Assembly (NCBI RefSeq): GCF_001513675.1
Contig: NZ_CP013859.1
Coordinates: 807,081 to 871,080, forward strand
DNA: 64,000 bases
Source: Microbacterium sp. XT11
GTDB taxonomy: Bacteria > Actinomycetota > Actinomycetes > Actinomycetales > Microbacteriaceae
Direction: 5' to 3'
Both the position numbers and the translations under genes were made by a program. The notes under the pieces were generated by a model. It ran no database searches, was not told the DNA's origin, and saw only the letters and a program-made list of their open reading frames with translations. Every line of letters begins with the position of its first letter. Within the stretch, counting starts at the first letter, position 1. Below are positions 54,186 to 63,285 of the stretch, piece by piece.

Positions 54186-54466
54186 ACTTCGACCGGATCC
54201 AGCTCCCACGACCATCACGGTCAACCGCACCCGCGGGCACCCACGCCACGCGACGTTAACAACGCGTGCTCCACCCCGTACGTCGTCGTGACTGCGATCC
54301 AGCCCCCACGGAACGAACCGAATCGAAACCGAGTCGATCCTGCCCGGTACTCCCTCCCCGCAGCACACCAGGAATCGCACGTGGCAAGAATCCCACGCCA
54401 CACACCACCTGAACACCCACTCCCGCCATCACTGCGGCGGACGTGCCCGCATCCTCTGACCCGGCC

Positions 54467-54480
54467 GTTCCACGTGAAAC
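54467..54480. promoter_or_regulatory. Degenerate parS site 8
   Basis: GTTCCACGTGAAAC has one mismatch to the parS core; it may bind ParB more weakly. Confidence 0.65.
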
Positions 54481-54701
54481 CGAAACCCCCGCGCCACGCC
54501 TCCCCCACGGTCGCCATCGCGCCCAGCCATCAACAGCACAACGCCCCCGAAGCCTCCCGGCGCCCCCAAAGACCACGACAAAAGGGCTGCTCACCCAGCA
54601 GGAATCACCAACAGCCTCCTCCCCGGCGAGCACCCCCTCGTGCCCGCACCCACACGAACGTGCGCGTACCCGTTCCCGAGGTTCCCAGAAGAAAGAGGTC
54701 A

Positions 54702-54717
54702 TGTTTCACGTGAAACA
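54702..54717. promoter_or_regulatory. parS site 9
   Basis: TGTTTCACGTGAAACA, perfect 16-mer, 25 bases past the 3' end of rsmG. Confidence 0.92.
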
Positions 54718-54742
54718 TCACCTCTTCATTCAGCATCCGGGC

Positions 54743-55366
54743 TCAGCGCACGCGAGCTCTCACCACTCGTGTCGTCTCCGGCAGAACTCCCTCGCCGAGG
54801 ACCTCGACCCTGACATCACTCAGCCGGAACTTCTTGATCTGCTTCTGCGCTGCCTCGATCTCATTGGCAGCGTTCAAACCCTTCAGCAGGGTGAGTTCGC
54901 CTCCATCCCGCACAAGCGGCGCCGTGATCGGGATGAGAGTCCGCAGCGCACTGACAGCCCGTGCCGTCACCACGTCGAAACCTTCCGCCCGCCGGGCGTC
55001 CTCCGCCCGCGCGCGCAGCACCTCGACATTGTCGATCCCCAGAGCCGACACCTGCTCGTTCAACCACGTGATCCGCCGCTCCATCGGCTCGATCAGGGTC
55101 CACTGAACATCCGGTCGCGCAATCGCCAACACGAGCCCAGGAAGCCCGGCGCCGGATCCGACATCTGCGACGCTGCCATGGAACAGCGGCGCAGCGATCA
55201 CGCTGTTGAGGATGTGCCGCGTCCACAGACGAGGGACCTCCAGTGGCCCGATGAGGCCCCGCTCCTCCCCCTCGCGAGCCAGGGCGTCCGTGAACTGACG
55301 CGCAAGATCGATCCGATCTCCGAACAGCTCCGCGGCGACGGTTGGCTCGACTTCAACTGCACTCAT
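54743..55366 (-). CDS. rsmG: 16S rRNA (guanine-N7) methyltransferase RsmG
   Basis: The 207-residue enzyme has the SAM motif VADVGSGAGLPGLVLAIARP, LIEPMERRITWLNEQVSALGI and DVVTARAVSALRTLIPITAPLVRDGGELTLLKG. It methylates G527 (E. coli numbering) of 16S rRNA; loss gives low-level streptomycin resistance in other bacteria. It lies between jag and parA as in most Gram-positive origins. The ATG at 55364-55366 is the family start. Confidence 0.95.
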   Translation of the reverse strand: MSAVEVEPTVAAELFGDRIDLARQFTDALAREGEERGLIGPLEVPRLWTRHILNSVIAAPLFHGSVADVGSGAGLPGLVLAIARPDVQWTLIEPMERRITWLNEQVSALGIDNVEVLRARAEDARRAEGFDVVTARAVSALRTLIPITAPLVRDGGELTLLKGLNAANEIEAAQKQIKKFRLSDVRVEVLGEGVLPETTRVVRARVR

Positions 55367-55422
55367 GGCCGTGATATCCGTTCTGATCTCAACCGAGAGG
55401 CGATCGCCGTGTGCCCACCCGC

Positions 55423-55917
55423 TCAGTGGCGGCGCAGCACGGTGTGCCGCGCGGCACCCTCGCCGTACGACTCCGAGACCAGCCCTCGTTCGGCCGCGAT
55501 GTCATGGATCAGCTTGCGCTCGTAGCTCGACATCGCCGGAAGCGATGCCTGCGACGACCCCTCGTCGAGCTTGGCAGCCGCGGCATCCACCAGACGCTCC
55601 AGCTGACGTCGACGCTCGTCACGTGATCCTCCGATGTCGAGGATCAGCCGCGAGAACGAGCCTGTCTTGTTCTGCACAGCAAGCCGGGTCAGCTCCTGCA
55701 GAGCCTGCACCGTGTCGGGCGCGGAGAGCAGGGCCAGCGAATCACCCTCTGCCTCGACCGACACGTACGCACGCCCCTGGCGCACATCGAGAGTCAGATC
55801 TCCGTCGATATCGGCGATATCGAGGAGCTCTTCGATGTAGTCGGCGGCGATGTCGCCCTCGTTCTCGAGCTGCGCCACTGTGGGTTCAGCCGATTCCGTC
55901 GTCAGGTTCTCGCTCAT
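55423..55917 (-). CDS. jag: Jag/KhpB-type RNA-binding protein (KH and R3H domains)
   Basis: The 164-residue protein has an acidic N-terminus, a KH-like part (DYIEELLDIADIDGDLTLDVRQGRAYVSVEAEGDSLALLSAPDTVQALQELTRLAV) and a C-terminal R3H domain (MSSYERKLIHDIAAERGLVSESYGEGAARHTVLRRH). It is encoded directly after yidC, the conserved place of spoIIIJ-associated jag. It binds RNA and is linked to cell-elongation control in other Gram-positive bacteria. It lacks the long Jag_N domain. Confidence 0.92.
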   Translation of the reverse strand: MSENLTTESAEPTVAQLENEGDIAADYIEELLDIADIDGDLTLDVRQGRAYVSVEAEGDSLALLSAPDTVQALQELTRLAVQNKTGSFSRLILDIGGSRDERRRQLERLVDAAAAKLDEGSSQASLPAMSSYERKLIHDIAAERGLVSESYGEGAARHTVLRRH

Positions 55918-55923
55918 GGTCGG

Positions 55924-57000
55924 CTACTTCCCCTTCTTCTTCGCGCGCTTCTTGCCGACCGGCTGCTGCCGCTTCGGCGCTTCGGCCTTCGCGCGCTCGA
56001 CCTCTTCGACGAGCCGCTGCTGCTCGGCCTCGTACACCGCGATCGGCACCACCTTGCCCTCGGAGTTGATGGCCTTGCCCTTGCGAGCCAGGCGCTCTTC
56101 GCGCGCCTTCGCCGCCTCAGACCCGGGCGTCGGCATCTCACGGATGACGAGGAACTGCTGACCCATCGTCCACAGGTTCGAGATGAACCAGTACACGACG
56201 ACACCGAGGGGGAAGAACACACCCGAGAAGATGAAGCCCAGCGGCAGGATGTAGAGCATGATCTTCTGCATCTGGTACGCCTGGCCGGTCTTGGCTTCGG
56301 GCGACAGGTTCTTCGAGATGATCTGCAGCTGAGTGAAGAACTGCGACGCGATCATCAGCACGACGAGCGTGACCAGGATGATGATCGCCGTGGTGTTCTG
56401 AGCGTCGACCGCATTGCCCAGGGTCTCGTGCAGCGAGGCGACACCGAAGAGCTTGGCGTCATAGAACTCCTTCGTGAGCTCGGGGCTCAGGAAGCCGACA
56501 CCGCCGATGCCGGCCTTCGCGTGCTTGCTGACATCGCTCAGCACGCTGTACAGCGAGAAGAACACCGGCATCTGCACGAGCAGCGGCAGGCAGCTCGACA
56601 TCGGCGTCGTGCCGTGCTTCTTGTACAGCGCCATGGTCTCGCGACTCATCGCCTCACGGCTGAGCTGATCCTTCTTGCCGCGGTACTTCTCCTGCACTTT
56701 TCGCAGTTCAGGAGCGATTTCCATCATCTTCCGCTGACTCTTGATCTGCCGCACGAAGAGCGGGATGAGCGCCGCGCGCACGACGATCACGAGCCCGACG
56801 ATCGACAGCACCCAGGTGAGTCCGCTCGCAGCGGGAAGCCCCACGGCCGTGAGGAGCCAGTGCCACGCGACGAGCACGAGCTCGACGAGCCACTTCAGCG
56901 GCCAGAGGATGGTGCCGAGCAGGTCGAAGCCGCCGCCGGATGCCGCCTCCGAGGGTGTCGGTGACGGAGTGGCTGCGGCCAGCAGGAGGTCGAGACCCAC
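55924..57000 (-). CDS. yidC: Membrane protein insertase YidC
   Basis: The 358-residue insertase has LWPLKWLVELVLVAWHWLLTAVGLP at the start, the hydrophilic groove helix with IVVRAALIPLFVRQIKSQRKMMEIAPELRKVQEKYRGKKDQ, PLLVQMPVFFSLYSVL, and a basic C-terminus (VGKKRAKKKGK). The conserved groove Arg is in VVRAALIP. A 24-residue Pro/Ser/Thr-rich N-terminal extension (TPSPTPSEAASGGG) precedes the first helix; no alternative start is found after it. The GTG at 56998-57000 has AAAGGA upstream. It inserts proteins with or without SecYEG. Confidence 0.94.
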   Translation of the reverse strand: MGLDLLLAAATPSPTPSEAASGGGFDLLGTILWPLKWLVELVLVAWHWLLTAVGLPAASGLTWVLSIVGLVIVVRAALIPLFVRQIKSQRKMMEIAPELRKVQEKYRGKKDQLSREAMSRETMALYKKHGTTPMSSCLPLLVQMPVFFSLYSVLSDVSKHAKAGIGGVGFLSPELTKEFYDAKLFGVASLHETLGNAVDAQNTTAIIILVTLVVLMIASQFFTQLQIISKNLSPEAKTGQAYQMQKIMLYILPLGFIFSGVFFPLGVVVYWFISNLWTMGQQFLVIREMPTPGSEAAKAREERLARKGKAINSEGKVVPIAVYEAEQQRLVEEVERAKAEAPKRQQPVGKKRAKKKGK

Positions 57001-57003
57001 TGA

Positions 57004-57354
57004 TCAGTCCTTTCGGGCAGGAACGACGAAACCACGAGCGGTCAGGTCGTAACGGAAGTGTTCGTGCGGACGGACGTCATCGACGCCGCCGCGAGTCCAG
57101 GGATTGCAACGGAGGATGCGCCAGGCAGAGAGCAGAGCTCCCTGCACGGCGCCGTGCTGTTGCACCGCACCTACAGCGTAGGCGGAACACGAGGGATAGT
57201 ACGCACAGACATCTCCGTAGAGCGGTGAGATGACCGCGCGGTACGCGGTGAGGAACCCCAGGACGAGGTTGCGCGGGATCAGCGGGATGCTGCGGACGGC
57301 GTCGTGCCAGTGGAATCGCGCCGTCCCGACCGACGACGCCGGCAGCGCCGTCAT
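57004..57354 (-). CDS. yidD: Membrane protein insertion efficiency factor YidD
   Basis: The 116-residue protein has the YidD core (YRAVISPLYGDVCAYYPSCSAYAVGAVQQHGAVQGALLSAWRILRCNPWTRGGVDDV) with the cysteine pair of the family. It aids YidC-dependent insertion. The first codons overlap the rnpA stop by 4 bases. It has a longer N-terminus (about 25 residues) than enterobacterial YidD. Confidence 0.92.
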   Translation of the reverse strand: MTALPASSVGTARFHWHDAVRSIPLIPRNLVLGFLTAYRAVISPLYGDVCAYYPSCSAYAVGAVQQHGAVQGALLSAWRILRCNPWTRGGVDDVRPHEHFRYDLTARGFVVPARKD

Positions 57355-57695
57355 GACGAGGCCCGCGTGAGCCGGCCGAGACAGCGGTTCACATCGGCGC
57401 TGAGCTCGGCGAACGTCGCGGTCGCGGATGCAGGAAGGGCACGGATGACGACATCCGTGCCCTCGGGAACCCGGGGAAGCGCCTCCGCACAGACGGCTTT
57501 GAGTCGCCGTCGCACGGTGTTGCGCACCACCGCGGTGCCCACCTGCTTGCTGATGATGAACCCGAACCTCGCGGCTCTGCTCTCGCCCGTCGACAGCATC
57601 GACGTCACGACGCGCGCTCCGCCACAGCGGTTTCCGCGTCGGACCACCAGTCGGTAGTCGCTTCCGCGGGTCAGCCGGAACGGACGGGCGAGCAC
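57351..57695 (-). CDS. rnpA: Ribonuclease P protein component
   Basis: The 114-residue basic protein has FRLTRGSDYRLVVRRGNRCGG, RFGFIISKQVGTAVVRNTVRRRLKAVCAEAL (the RNR motif) and VVIRALPASATATFAELSADV. It is the protein subunit of RNase P, which matures tRNA 5' ends. The GTG at 57693-57695 is the start. It follows rpmH by 6 bases. Confidence 0.94.
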   Translation of the reverse strand: MLARPFRLTRGSDYRLVVRRGNRCGGARVVTSMLSTGESRAARFGFIISKQVGTAVVRNTVRRRLKAVCAEALPRVPEGTDVVIRALPASATATFAELSADVNRCLGRLTRASS

Positions 57696-57701
57696 AGCGG
57701 C

Positions 57702-57839
57702 TTACGCGGAGAGCTCGACGCGGCCCTTCGCGCGACGAGCCGACAGGATCGCGCGGCCGGCACGGGTGCGCATGCGGGCACGGAAGCCGTGCTTCTTGGC
57801 GCGACGACGGTTGTTGGGCTGGAAGGTGCGCTTGCTCAT
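57702..57839 (-). CDS. rpmH: 50S ribosomal protein L34
   Basis: The 45-residue protein [18 protein letters not shown]... contains the invariant [19 protein letters not shown] and [15 protein letters not shown] blocks. It is one of the most conserved origin-linked genes. It is the first gene of the rpmH-rnpA-yidD-yidC-jag-rsmG run on the minus strand. ATG at 57837-57839. Confidence 0.97.
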   Translation of the reverse strand: MSKRTFQPNNRRRAKKHGFRARMRTRAGRAILSARRAKGRVELSA

Positions 57840-58157
57840 GGAATCACTCCGGAAAATGCTGCCACCGGAACCATTGCGACCGGAGACATAGGGAACTGCC
57901 GTTCAGGCATAAGTCAACCGATTAAGGGTACGTCGTGGCGGCGCACAGAGCAAATCTGCGCGCTCATCTGGTCATCACGCGCCCGGATCCGCACAGCCAT
58001 TATCCACAACCCCGCTGCCTCCGCTCGACGCAACACGCCCGCGGTTTTCCCAGGGCAGGTTGCCGTTCCGGGCCGTGGTGACTACCGTGGCATCCGAAGT
58101 TATCCACAGGGGGGACTGCTGCGCGGCATCCCTCCTCGATCCACCGCCCGGAGCGTC
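57840..58157. other. rpmH-dnaA intergenic region with DnaA boxes
   Basis: This 318-base gap holds the divergent promoters of rpmH and dnaA and two perfect DnaA boxes TTATCCACA at 58000-58008 and 58100-58108. TTGACT (reverse, 57912-57917) is a possible -35 box of rpmH. The boxes suggest autoregulation of dnaA and part of the origin. Confidence 0.8.
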
Positions 58158-59552
58158 ATGTCCTCACCTGCCCAGCCCGACGTTCCGATCTGGACCACGG
58201 TGCAGGAGCTCCTCGAGGCAGACGACCGCGTCACCCCGCAGCTCCAGGGCTTCCTCAGTCTCGCGGTCCCGGCCGGCGTGATGGCCGCGACCCTCTACCT
58301 CGAGGTGCCGAACGACCTCACCGCGGCACAGATCAACAAGCGCCTGCGGCTCCCGATCATGGAAGCTCTCTCGCACATCGGCGACGAGGTCACGTCGTAT
58401 CGCGTCGTGGTGAACCACGAACTCGCAGAGCAGCCCACCGCACCGATCGCGGTTCCCGACTACGGTCGCCAGGACTCCGCGCGCCCCGAGTCGCCGATGG
58501 AGCAGCAGCCGACTCCCATCCGTCACGAGTCGCGGCTGAACCCCAAGTACACGTTCGACAACTTCGTCATCGGCCAGTCGAACAGATTCGCGCACGCGGC
58601 TGCCGTCGCCGTGGCCGAGGCGCCCGCCAAGGCGTACAACCCGCTCTTCATCTACGGCGACTCGGGCCTCGGCAAGACGCACCTTCTTCACGCGATCGGC
58701 GACTACGCGCAATCGCTCTACGCCGGGGTCAAGGTCCGGTACGTCTCGAGCGAGGAGTTCACGAACGACTTCATCAACTCCATCGCCAACAACCGCGGCG
58801 CTGCGTTCCAGGCCAGGTACCGCGAGGTCGACATCCTCCTCATCGACGACATCCAGTTCCTGCAGGGGCGAGCGGAGACGCAGGAGGCGTTCTTCCATAC
58901 CTTCAACACGCTGCACGACCACAACAAGCAGGTCGTGATCACGAGCGACGTCGCGCCCAAGCTCCTCACCGGGTTCGAAGATCGGATGCGCAGCCGGTTC
59001 GAGTGGGGTCTCATCACCGATGTGCAGGCTCCCGACCTCGAGACCCGTATCGCGATCCTCCGCAAGAAGGCGCAGAGCGAATCCCTCCACATACCGGATG
59101 ATGTGCTGGAGTACATCGCGACCGTCGTCTCGTCGAACATCCGGGAGCTCGAGGGCGCACTCATCCGCGTCTCGGCGTTCGCGAGCCTGAACCGCTCCGC
59201 CCTCGACATCTCCCTCGCCCAGACCGTACTGCGCGACATCGTCGACACGGCCGAGGACAACATCATCTCGCCGACGGACATCATCACGGCGACCGCGCAG
59301 TACTTCAAGCTCACCGTCGACGACCTGTACGGCTCGAGCCGGTCGCAGCAGATCGCCGTGGCGCGGCAGATCGCCATGTATCTCTGCCGCGAGCGGACGA
59401 ACCTCTCGCTGCCGAAGATCGGCCAGCTGTTCGGCAACCGCGATCACACGACGGTCATGTACGCGTACAAGAAGATCAGCGACCTCATGAAGGAGCGTCG
59501 CTCGATCTACAACCAGGTCACGGAGATCACGACGCAGCTCGGGCGCCGCTGA
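58158..59552 (+). CDS. dnaA: Chromosomal replication initiator DnaA
   Basis: The 464-residue protein has domain I (TTVQELLEADDRVTPQLQGFLSLAVP), a short linker, the AAA+ core with Walker A GDSGLGKT (167-174) and Walker B LLIDDIQF (about 227), sensor motifs, and the DNA-binding domain with DHTT (429-432). The ATG at 58158 is preferred; open sequence before it covers the promoter and DnaA boxes. It binds boxes on both sides and opens the duplex at oriC. Confidence 0.97.
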   Translation: MSSPAQPDVPIWTTVQELLEADDRVTPQLQGFLSLAVPAGVMAATLYLEVPNDLTAAQINKRLRLPIMEALSHIGDEVTSYRVVVNHELAEQPTAPIAVPDYGRQDSARPESPMEQQPTPIRHESRLNPKYTFDNFVIGQSNRFAHAAAVAVAEAPAKAYNPLFIYGDSGLGKTHLLHAIGDYAQSLYAGVKVRYVSSEEFTNDFINSIANNRGAAFQARYREVDILLIDDIQFLQGRAETQEAFFHTFNTLHDHNKQVVITSDVAPKLLTGFEDRMRSRFEWGLITDVQAPDLETRIAILRKKAQSESLHIPDDVLEYIATVVSSNIRELEGALIRVSAFASLNRSALDISLAQTVLRDIVDTAEDNIISPTDIITATAQYFKLTVDDLYGSSRSQQIAVARQIAMYLCRERTNLSLPKIGQLFGNRDHTTVMYAYKKISDLMKERRSIYNQVTEITTQLGRR

Positions 59553-60042
59553 GCGCACGGATCCGCGTCAGGGTTCGAAAAGGGGATGCGGTGCCCACGA
59601 GGGCGCTGCATCCCCTTTTCCGTGGACTTGACAGCCGTCTGCGGCATCCGATATCGGCTGTTTGCACATGTGGATAACTTGTGGATGAATCCCCAGCCGG
59701 TCGGGACGACTGTGAGCGGAACGGTGAAACCTGTGGATAACCACGGGGATCTGCACAGGGCGGCGGATGCTGCGAACCCGCGGATTCCTCAGGGATTCCA
59801 CAAGTGACAAAGATGTAGTTCCCTACTCGCGTCTGATTTCCACCGAGTTATCCACAGTATCCACAACTGTTAACACCGTTAAGAAGTTAACCCGGTTAAG
59901 GCGCGATCCGATCACCAGACGGTGGGAAGAACCCGGAGCGGCCTTTGTCGCACCATGGCGTAGGGAACTGCAGAACTGTGGGGCTAGCATGGGAAGCCCC
60001 GCACTGGCAGGAATGTCATGCACCGACGACGAGGGAGCACCC
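59553..60042. other. oriC: Replication origin oriC (dnaA-dnaN)
   Basis: The 490-base gap has perfect DnaA boxes at 59669-59677, 59732-59740 (TGTGGATAA) and 59848-59856 (TTATCCACA), and near-consensus boxes at 59680-59688 and 59857-59865. A tract rich in GTTAA (59868-59902) is the likely unwinding element. Gene direction changes across this region. A TAGCAT -10 candidate for dnaN lies at 59985-59990. Confidence 0.92.
59577..59620. terminator. Terminator of dnaA
   Basis: AAAAGGGGATGC (59578-59589) pairs perfectly with GCATCCCCTTTT (59608-59619); one more pair closes the stem. A-tract and T-tract at the ends make it a classical intrinsic terminator. Confidence 0.85.
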
Positions 60043-61185
60043 GTGAGGTTTCAGGTCAACCGCGATGTCTTCAGCGAAGCCGTCTCCTTCGTGGTCAAAC
60101 TGCTCCCTCAGCGCAATCCGCAGCCGATCCTCGCCGGCGTGCTCATCGAGGCCGACGGTGCGGGCCTGACGCTCTCGGCCTTCGACTACGAGGCATCCGC
60201 CCGCACCACCATCGAGGCGACGGTCGAGACGCCTGGCACGATCCTCGTGCACGGCCGTCTTCTCAGCGACATCGCCAGCCGGTTGCCGAACGCTCCGATC
60301 GAGATCGCCGTCGAAGACGACGGCAGCATCTCGGTAACCTGCGGCTCCGCGCGCTTCACGCTCGCTGCCATGCCCGTCGAGGAGTATCCGTCGATCCCCG
60401 AGGTCACCGGCACGTCCGGTGTCGTCCCGGCCGACGACTTCAGCACGGCGATCTCTCAGGTCGGCTTCGCTGCGTCGCGCGACGACGTCACCCCGGTGCT
60501 GACCGGAGTGCAGCTGGAGGTCACCGGCCAGAACCTGAGCCTCGTCGCGACCGACCGCTACCGCGTGTCGCTGCGGGATGTGCCGTGGGACGGTGAAGCC
60601 GTCGAGTCGAGCGCCCTCGTCCCGGCCCGCACGCTCGTCGAGGTCGGCAAGACGTTCGGCCACGCCGGCACCATCGAGATCGCGTTCTCCGGAGCCGGCG
60701 ACCGCGAGATCATCGCCTTCACCGCCGGCAACAAGACCGTGACGTCGCTGCTCATCAAGGGCAACTTCCCGCCGGTGCGACGTCTGTTCCCTGAGCAGAC
60801 CGACCACTACGCCGTCGTCAACACCGGCGACCTCATCGAAGCGGTGCGTCGCGTGTCGCTCGTGCTCGACCGCGCCGCTCCCCTCCGCTTCACGTTCTCG
60901 ACCGACAGCGTCACGATGGACGCGTCCGGCAGCGAGCATGCGCGCGCCTCGGAGTCGGTCGACGCGATCCTGACCGGCGGCGACGAGGTCACCCTCGGGC
61001 TCAACCCGCAGTACCTCACCGAGGCCCTGGCCGCAGTGAAGAGCGAGTTCGTCCGCGTCACGTTCACCTCGAGCGACAACGCCAACAAGCTCAGCCCCGT
61101 GCTCATCACCAGCCAGACCTCGGTCGACCAGGCGGGCCTCGACTCGTTCAAGTACCTGCTGCAGCCCAACCTGCTGCTGCGCTGA
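60043..61185 (+). CDS. dnaN: DNA polymerase III sliding clamp (beta subunit)
   Basis: The 380-residue protein has the clamp start MRFQVNRDVFSEAVSFVVKLLPQRNPQPILAGVLIEA, YRVSLRDVPW, LLIKGNFPPVRRLFPEQTDHYAVV and a C-terminal LNPQYLTEALAAVKSEFVRVTF region ending LLQPNLLLR. Three clamp domains are expected. GAGGGAG precedes the GTG at 60043; a longer frame upstream overlaps oriC and is rejected. Confidence 0.96.
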   Translation: MRFQVNRDVFSEAVSFVVKLLPQRNPQPILAGVLIEADGAGLTLSAFDYEASARTTIEATVETPGTILVHGRLLSDIASRLPNAPIEIAVEDDGSISVTCGSARFTLAAMPVEEYPSIPEVTGTSGVVPADDFSTAISQVGFAASRDDVTPVLTGVQLEVTGQNLSLVATDRYRVSLRDVPWDGEAVESSALVPARTLVEVGKTFGHAGTIEIAFSGAGDREIIAFTAGNKTVTSLLIKGNFPPVRRLFPEQTDHYAVVNTGDLIEAVRRVSLVLDRAAPLRFTFSTDSVTMDASGSEHARASESVDAILTGGDEVTLGLNPQYLTEALAAVKSEFVRVTFTSSDNANKLSPVLITSQTSVDQAGLDSFKYLLQPNLLLR

Positions 61186-61239
61186 ACCGGCTCCGTAGCC
61201 GTGGCGGAGACGTCGGTGCCACTGCGCTGAGGGACCACC

Positions 61240-61501
61240 CTGCCCACTGCCCGTGAAGAACGCTCGGTCGCCGTTGCGGCCGCGCTCGCCCAGGGCGGCG
61301 CGATGGCGGTCGGGCTCGTCGTGCTCGGCGCGGTCACCGGAGATGTGCACCCGCGCGATACCGGGCTCCTGTTCGCCCCGGGCTTCTTCTGCCTCGTGCT
61401 GATGGGCGGATTCCTGCTCTCCCTGCCCGTTCGTGTCGAGTGCGGTGCTGCTGGGAACCGCCGTGTGGTTCGCCGTCGTCCTCGCGGCTGCTCTGGCGTG
61501 A
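61240..61501 (+). pseudogene. Possible frameshifted small membrane-protein ORF between dnaN and recF
   Basis: One frame gives AVAAALAQGGAMAVGLVVLGAVTGD...GLLFAPGFFCLVLMGGFLLSLPVR, two hydrophobic helices, ending near 61432. The next frame continues from 61433 with SSAVLLGTAVWFAVVLAAALA and a stop at 61499-61501, a third helix. One extra base would explain the break. There is no ATG before 61303. The stretch 61186-61541 holds no other recognised gene. The alternative is that only random frames are seen. Confidence 0.35.
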
Positions 61502-61541
61502 CGTCGGACCGACGTCGGAGCCCGAAGGTAGGCTGACTGGC

Positions 61542-62720
61542 GTGATTGTGGAGCACCTGAGTCTGGTCGATTTCCGCAATTACGCGACCGCGGAACTCGC
61601 CCTCCACCGCGGTCCGAACGTGCTCGTCGGCCGCAACGGCCAGGGCAAGACCAATCTCGCCGAGGCGATCGTGTTCTTGGCGACCCTCGGCTCCCACCGC
61701 GTCTCTTCGGATGCTCCGATGGTGCGCGACGGACAGGATCATGCGATCATCCGCGCACGCCTCTCGCACGGTGAGCGCAAAGTGCTCATCGAGGTGCAGC
61801 TCAATCGCCAGGGATCGAACAAGGCGCGCATCAACGGGTCGCCCTCGAAGACGAGCGAACTCCCCCGCTACGCGCATGTGGTGCTCTTCGCGCCAGAAGA
61901 CCTGCAGATCGTGCGCGGAGATCCGTCGGCCCGACGCCGATTCGCCGACCAGCTGCTCATCCAGCGCACTCCGCGCATGGCGGCCGTCATCGCCGACTAC
62001 GACCGCGTGCTCAAGCAGCGCACGGCTCTGCTCAAGTCGGCGCGTGCCCGCGGCATCCGCGGCGACGCCCTCAGCACCCTCGACGTGTGGGACGACAAGC
62101 TCGTGTCACTCGGCTCCGAGATCATCGCGGCACGGCAGCGTCTCGCCGCGGATCTGCAGCAGCCGATGACCGATGCCTACGCCGCCATCGCAGGCGCCGA
62201 CCACCGGCCGGAACTGGAGTGGGCGCTTTCAGTGCGGGGCGGCGACCCAGAAGAAGGAGACGACATCGCGGCCGGCGCGGCGTCCGACCGTGAGAACATT
62301 GCCGAACTCTTCCGGTCGGCGCTGACGGCGAAGCGCACGCAGGAGCTGGAAAGGGGGCTCACGCTCACCGGGCCCCACCGCGACGACCTGCTCCTGCGGG
62401 TGCGCGGACTTCCGGTGAAGGGCTATGCGTCGCACGGCGAGTCGTGGTCGGTCGCTCTCTCGCTCAGACTCGCGTCGGCTGAGCTGCTGCGCAGCGAGTC
62501 GCCGGCCGGCGATCCGGTGCTCATCCTCGACGACGTGTTCGCTGAACTCGATGCCGACCGGCGGCAGCGCCTTGCCGGGCTCACCGCGGAGTACGAGCAG
62601 GTGGTGGTGACGGCGGCCGTGGAGGAGGATATCCCCGAGGCGCTGCACCGTCACGTCGTGCGCATCACCGCGGGGACGATCAGCGACGAACGACAGCCAG
62701 ACGGAGAGGAGCGCGGATGA
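61542..62720 (+). CDS. recF: DNA replication and repair protein RecF
   Basis: The 392-residue ATPase has the start MIVEHLSLVDFRNYATAEL, Walker A GRNGQGKT (30-37), FAPEDLQIVRGDPSARRRFADQLL, the signature region GYASHGESWSVALSLRLASAELL and Walker B ILDDVFAELDADRR. It loads RecA at gaps with RecO/RecR. The GTG at 61542 follows a TAGGCT -10 box (61529-61534) by 7 bases, so a leaderless mRNA is possible. It overlaps the next gene by 4 bases. Confidence 0.95.
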   Translation: MIVEHLSLVDFRNYATAELALHRGPNVLVGRNGQGKTNLAEAIVFLATLGSHRVSSDAPMVRDGQDHAIIRARLSHGERKVLIEVQLNRQGSNKARINGSPSKTSELPRYAHVVLFAPEDLQIVRGDPSARRRFADQLLIQRTPRMAAVIADYDRVLKQRTALLKSARARGIRGDALSTLDVWDDKLVSLGSEIIAARQRLAADLQQPMTDAYAAIAGADHRPELEWALSVRGGDPEEGDDIAAGAASDRENIAELFRSALTAKRTQELERGLTLTGPHRDDLLLRVRGLPVKGYASHGESWSVALSLRLASAELLRSESPAGDPVLILDDVFAELDADRRQRLAGLTAEYEQVVVTAAVEEDIPEALHRHVVRITAGTISDERQPDGEERG

Positions 62721-63229
62721 CGGAGATCGCTGAGAACCTCGCCGCCGCGGCATCCGACACTCCCGAGACGATCGCCACGTATCTGCGGCTGCGCGGTCTG
62801 CAGCCGAGCGCCAAGAACTGGCGCCGCAAGCGGCGAGTCTCGGTCGACGACGACAACGTGCCGTTCGCACCGGGCCGCGACCCCGGCACCCTGGGCGCCG
62901 TGCTCGACAAGCTCACGCGCGACTCCGGATGGGAGACCACCCTGGCGCGCGAGGACCTCGTTCGCCAGTGGGCCGACCTGGCCGGAGCCGACACGGCCAA
63001 GCACTCCGAGCCGGTATCCCTCGAGCGCGGGCTGCTCACCGTGAAATGCGACTCGACCGCGTGGGCGAAGAACCTCCAGTACATGCGAGGGACGATCCTC
63101 ACCGAGATCGGCCGCCGGTATCCCGAGGCCGGCGTGGAGAACCTCCGCTTCATCGGACCCGACGTCCCCTCCTGGAAATGGGGCCCCAGAGTCGTTCCAG
63201 GGCGGGGTCCACGCGATACCTACGGGTAG
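62717..63229 (+). CDS. DUF721/DciA family protein
   Basis: The 170-residue protein has a disordered basic N-terminus (KNWRRKRRVS) and a C-terminal DUF721 domain (LGAVLDKLTRDSGWETTLAREDLVRQWADLAGADTAKHSEPVSLERGLLTVKCDSTAWAKNLQYMRGTIL, residues about 57-125). DciA proteins load replicative helicase DnaB in bacteria lacking DnaC. The place between recF and gyrB is conserved in Actinobacteria. The ATG overlaps the recF stop. Confidence 0.88.
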   Translation: MTEIAENLAAAASDTPETIATYLRLRGLQPSAKNWRRKRRVSVDDDNVPFAPGRDPGTLGAVLDKLTRDSGWETTLAREDLVRQWADLAGADTAKHSEPVSLERGLLTVKCDSTAWAKNLQYMRGTILTEIGRRYPEAGVENLRFIGPDVPSWKWGPRVVPGRGPRDTYG

Positions 63230-63285
63230 GACACCATGCGAGGGGTCTGAAACGCTCAGAGGGCCACACGAGGCCGTACAGCCGC

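Larger units (their letters stand above)
52081..54742. other. Non-coding parS-rich centromere region
   Basis: About 2.66 kb between parA and rsmG has no frame with convincing coding character; open frames here are short, Arg/Cys-rich and lack conserved motifs. It holds eight further parS or parS-like sites, a degenerate tandem array (53319-53871), an 8-base tandem repeat (53971-54002) and lower GC than the genes around it. It is the likely ParB loading zone. Confidence 0.85.
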
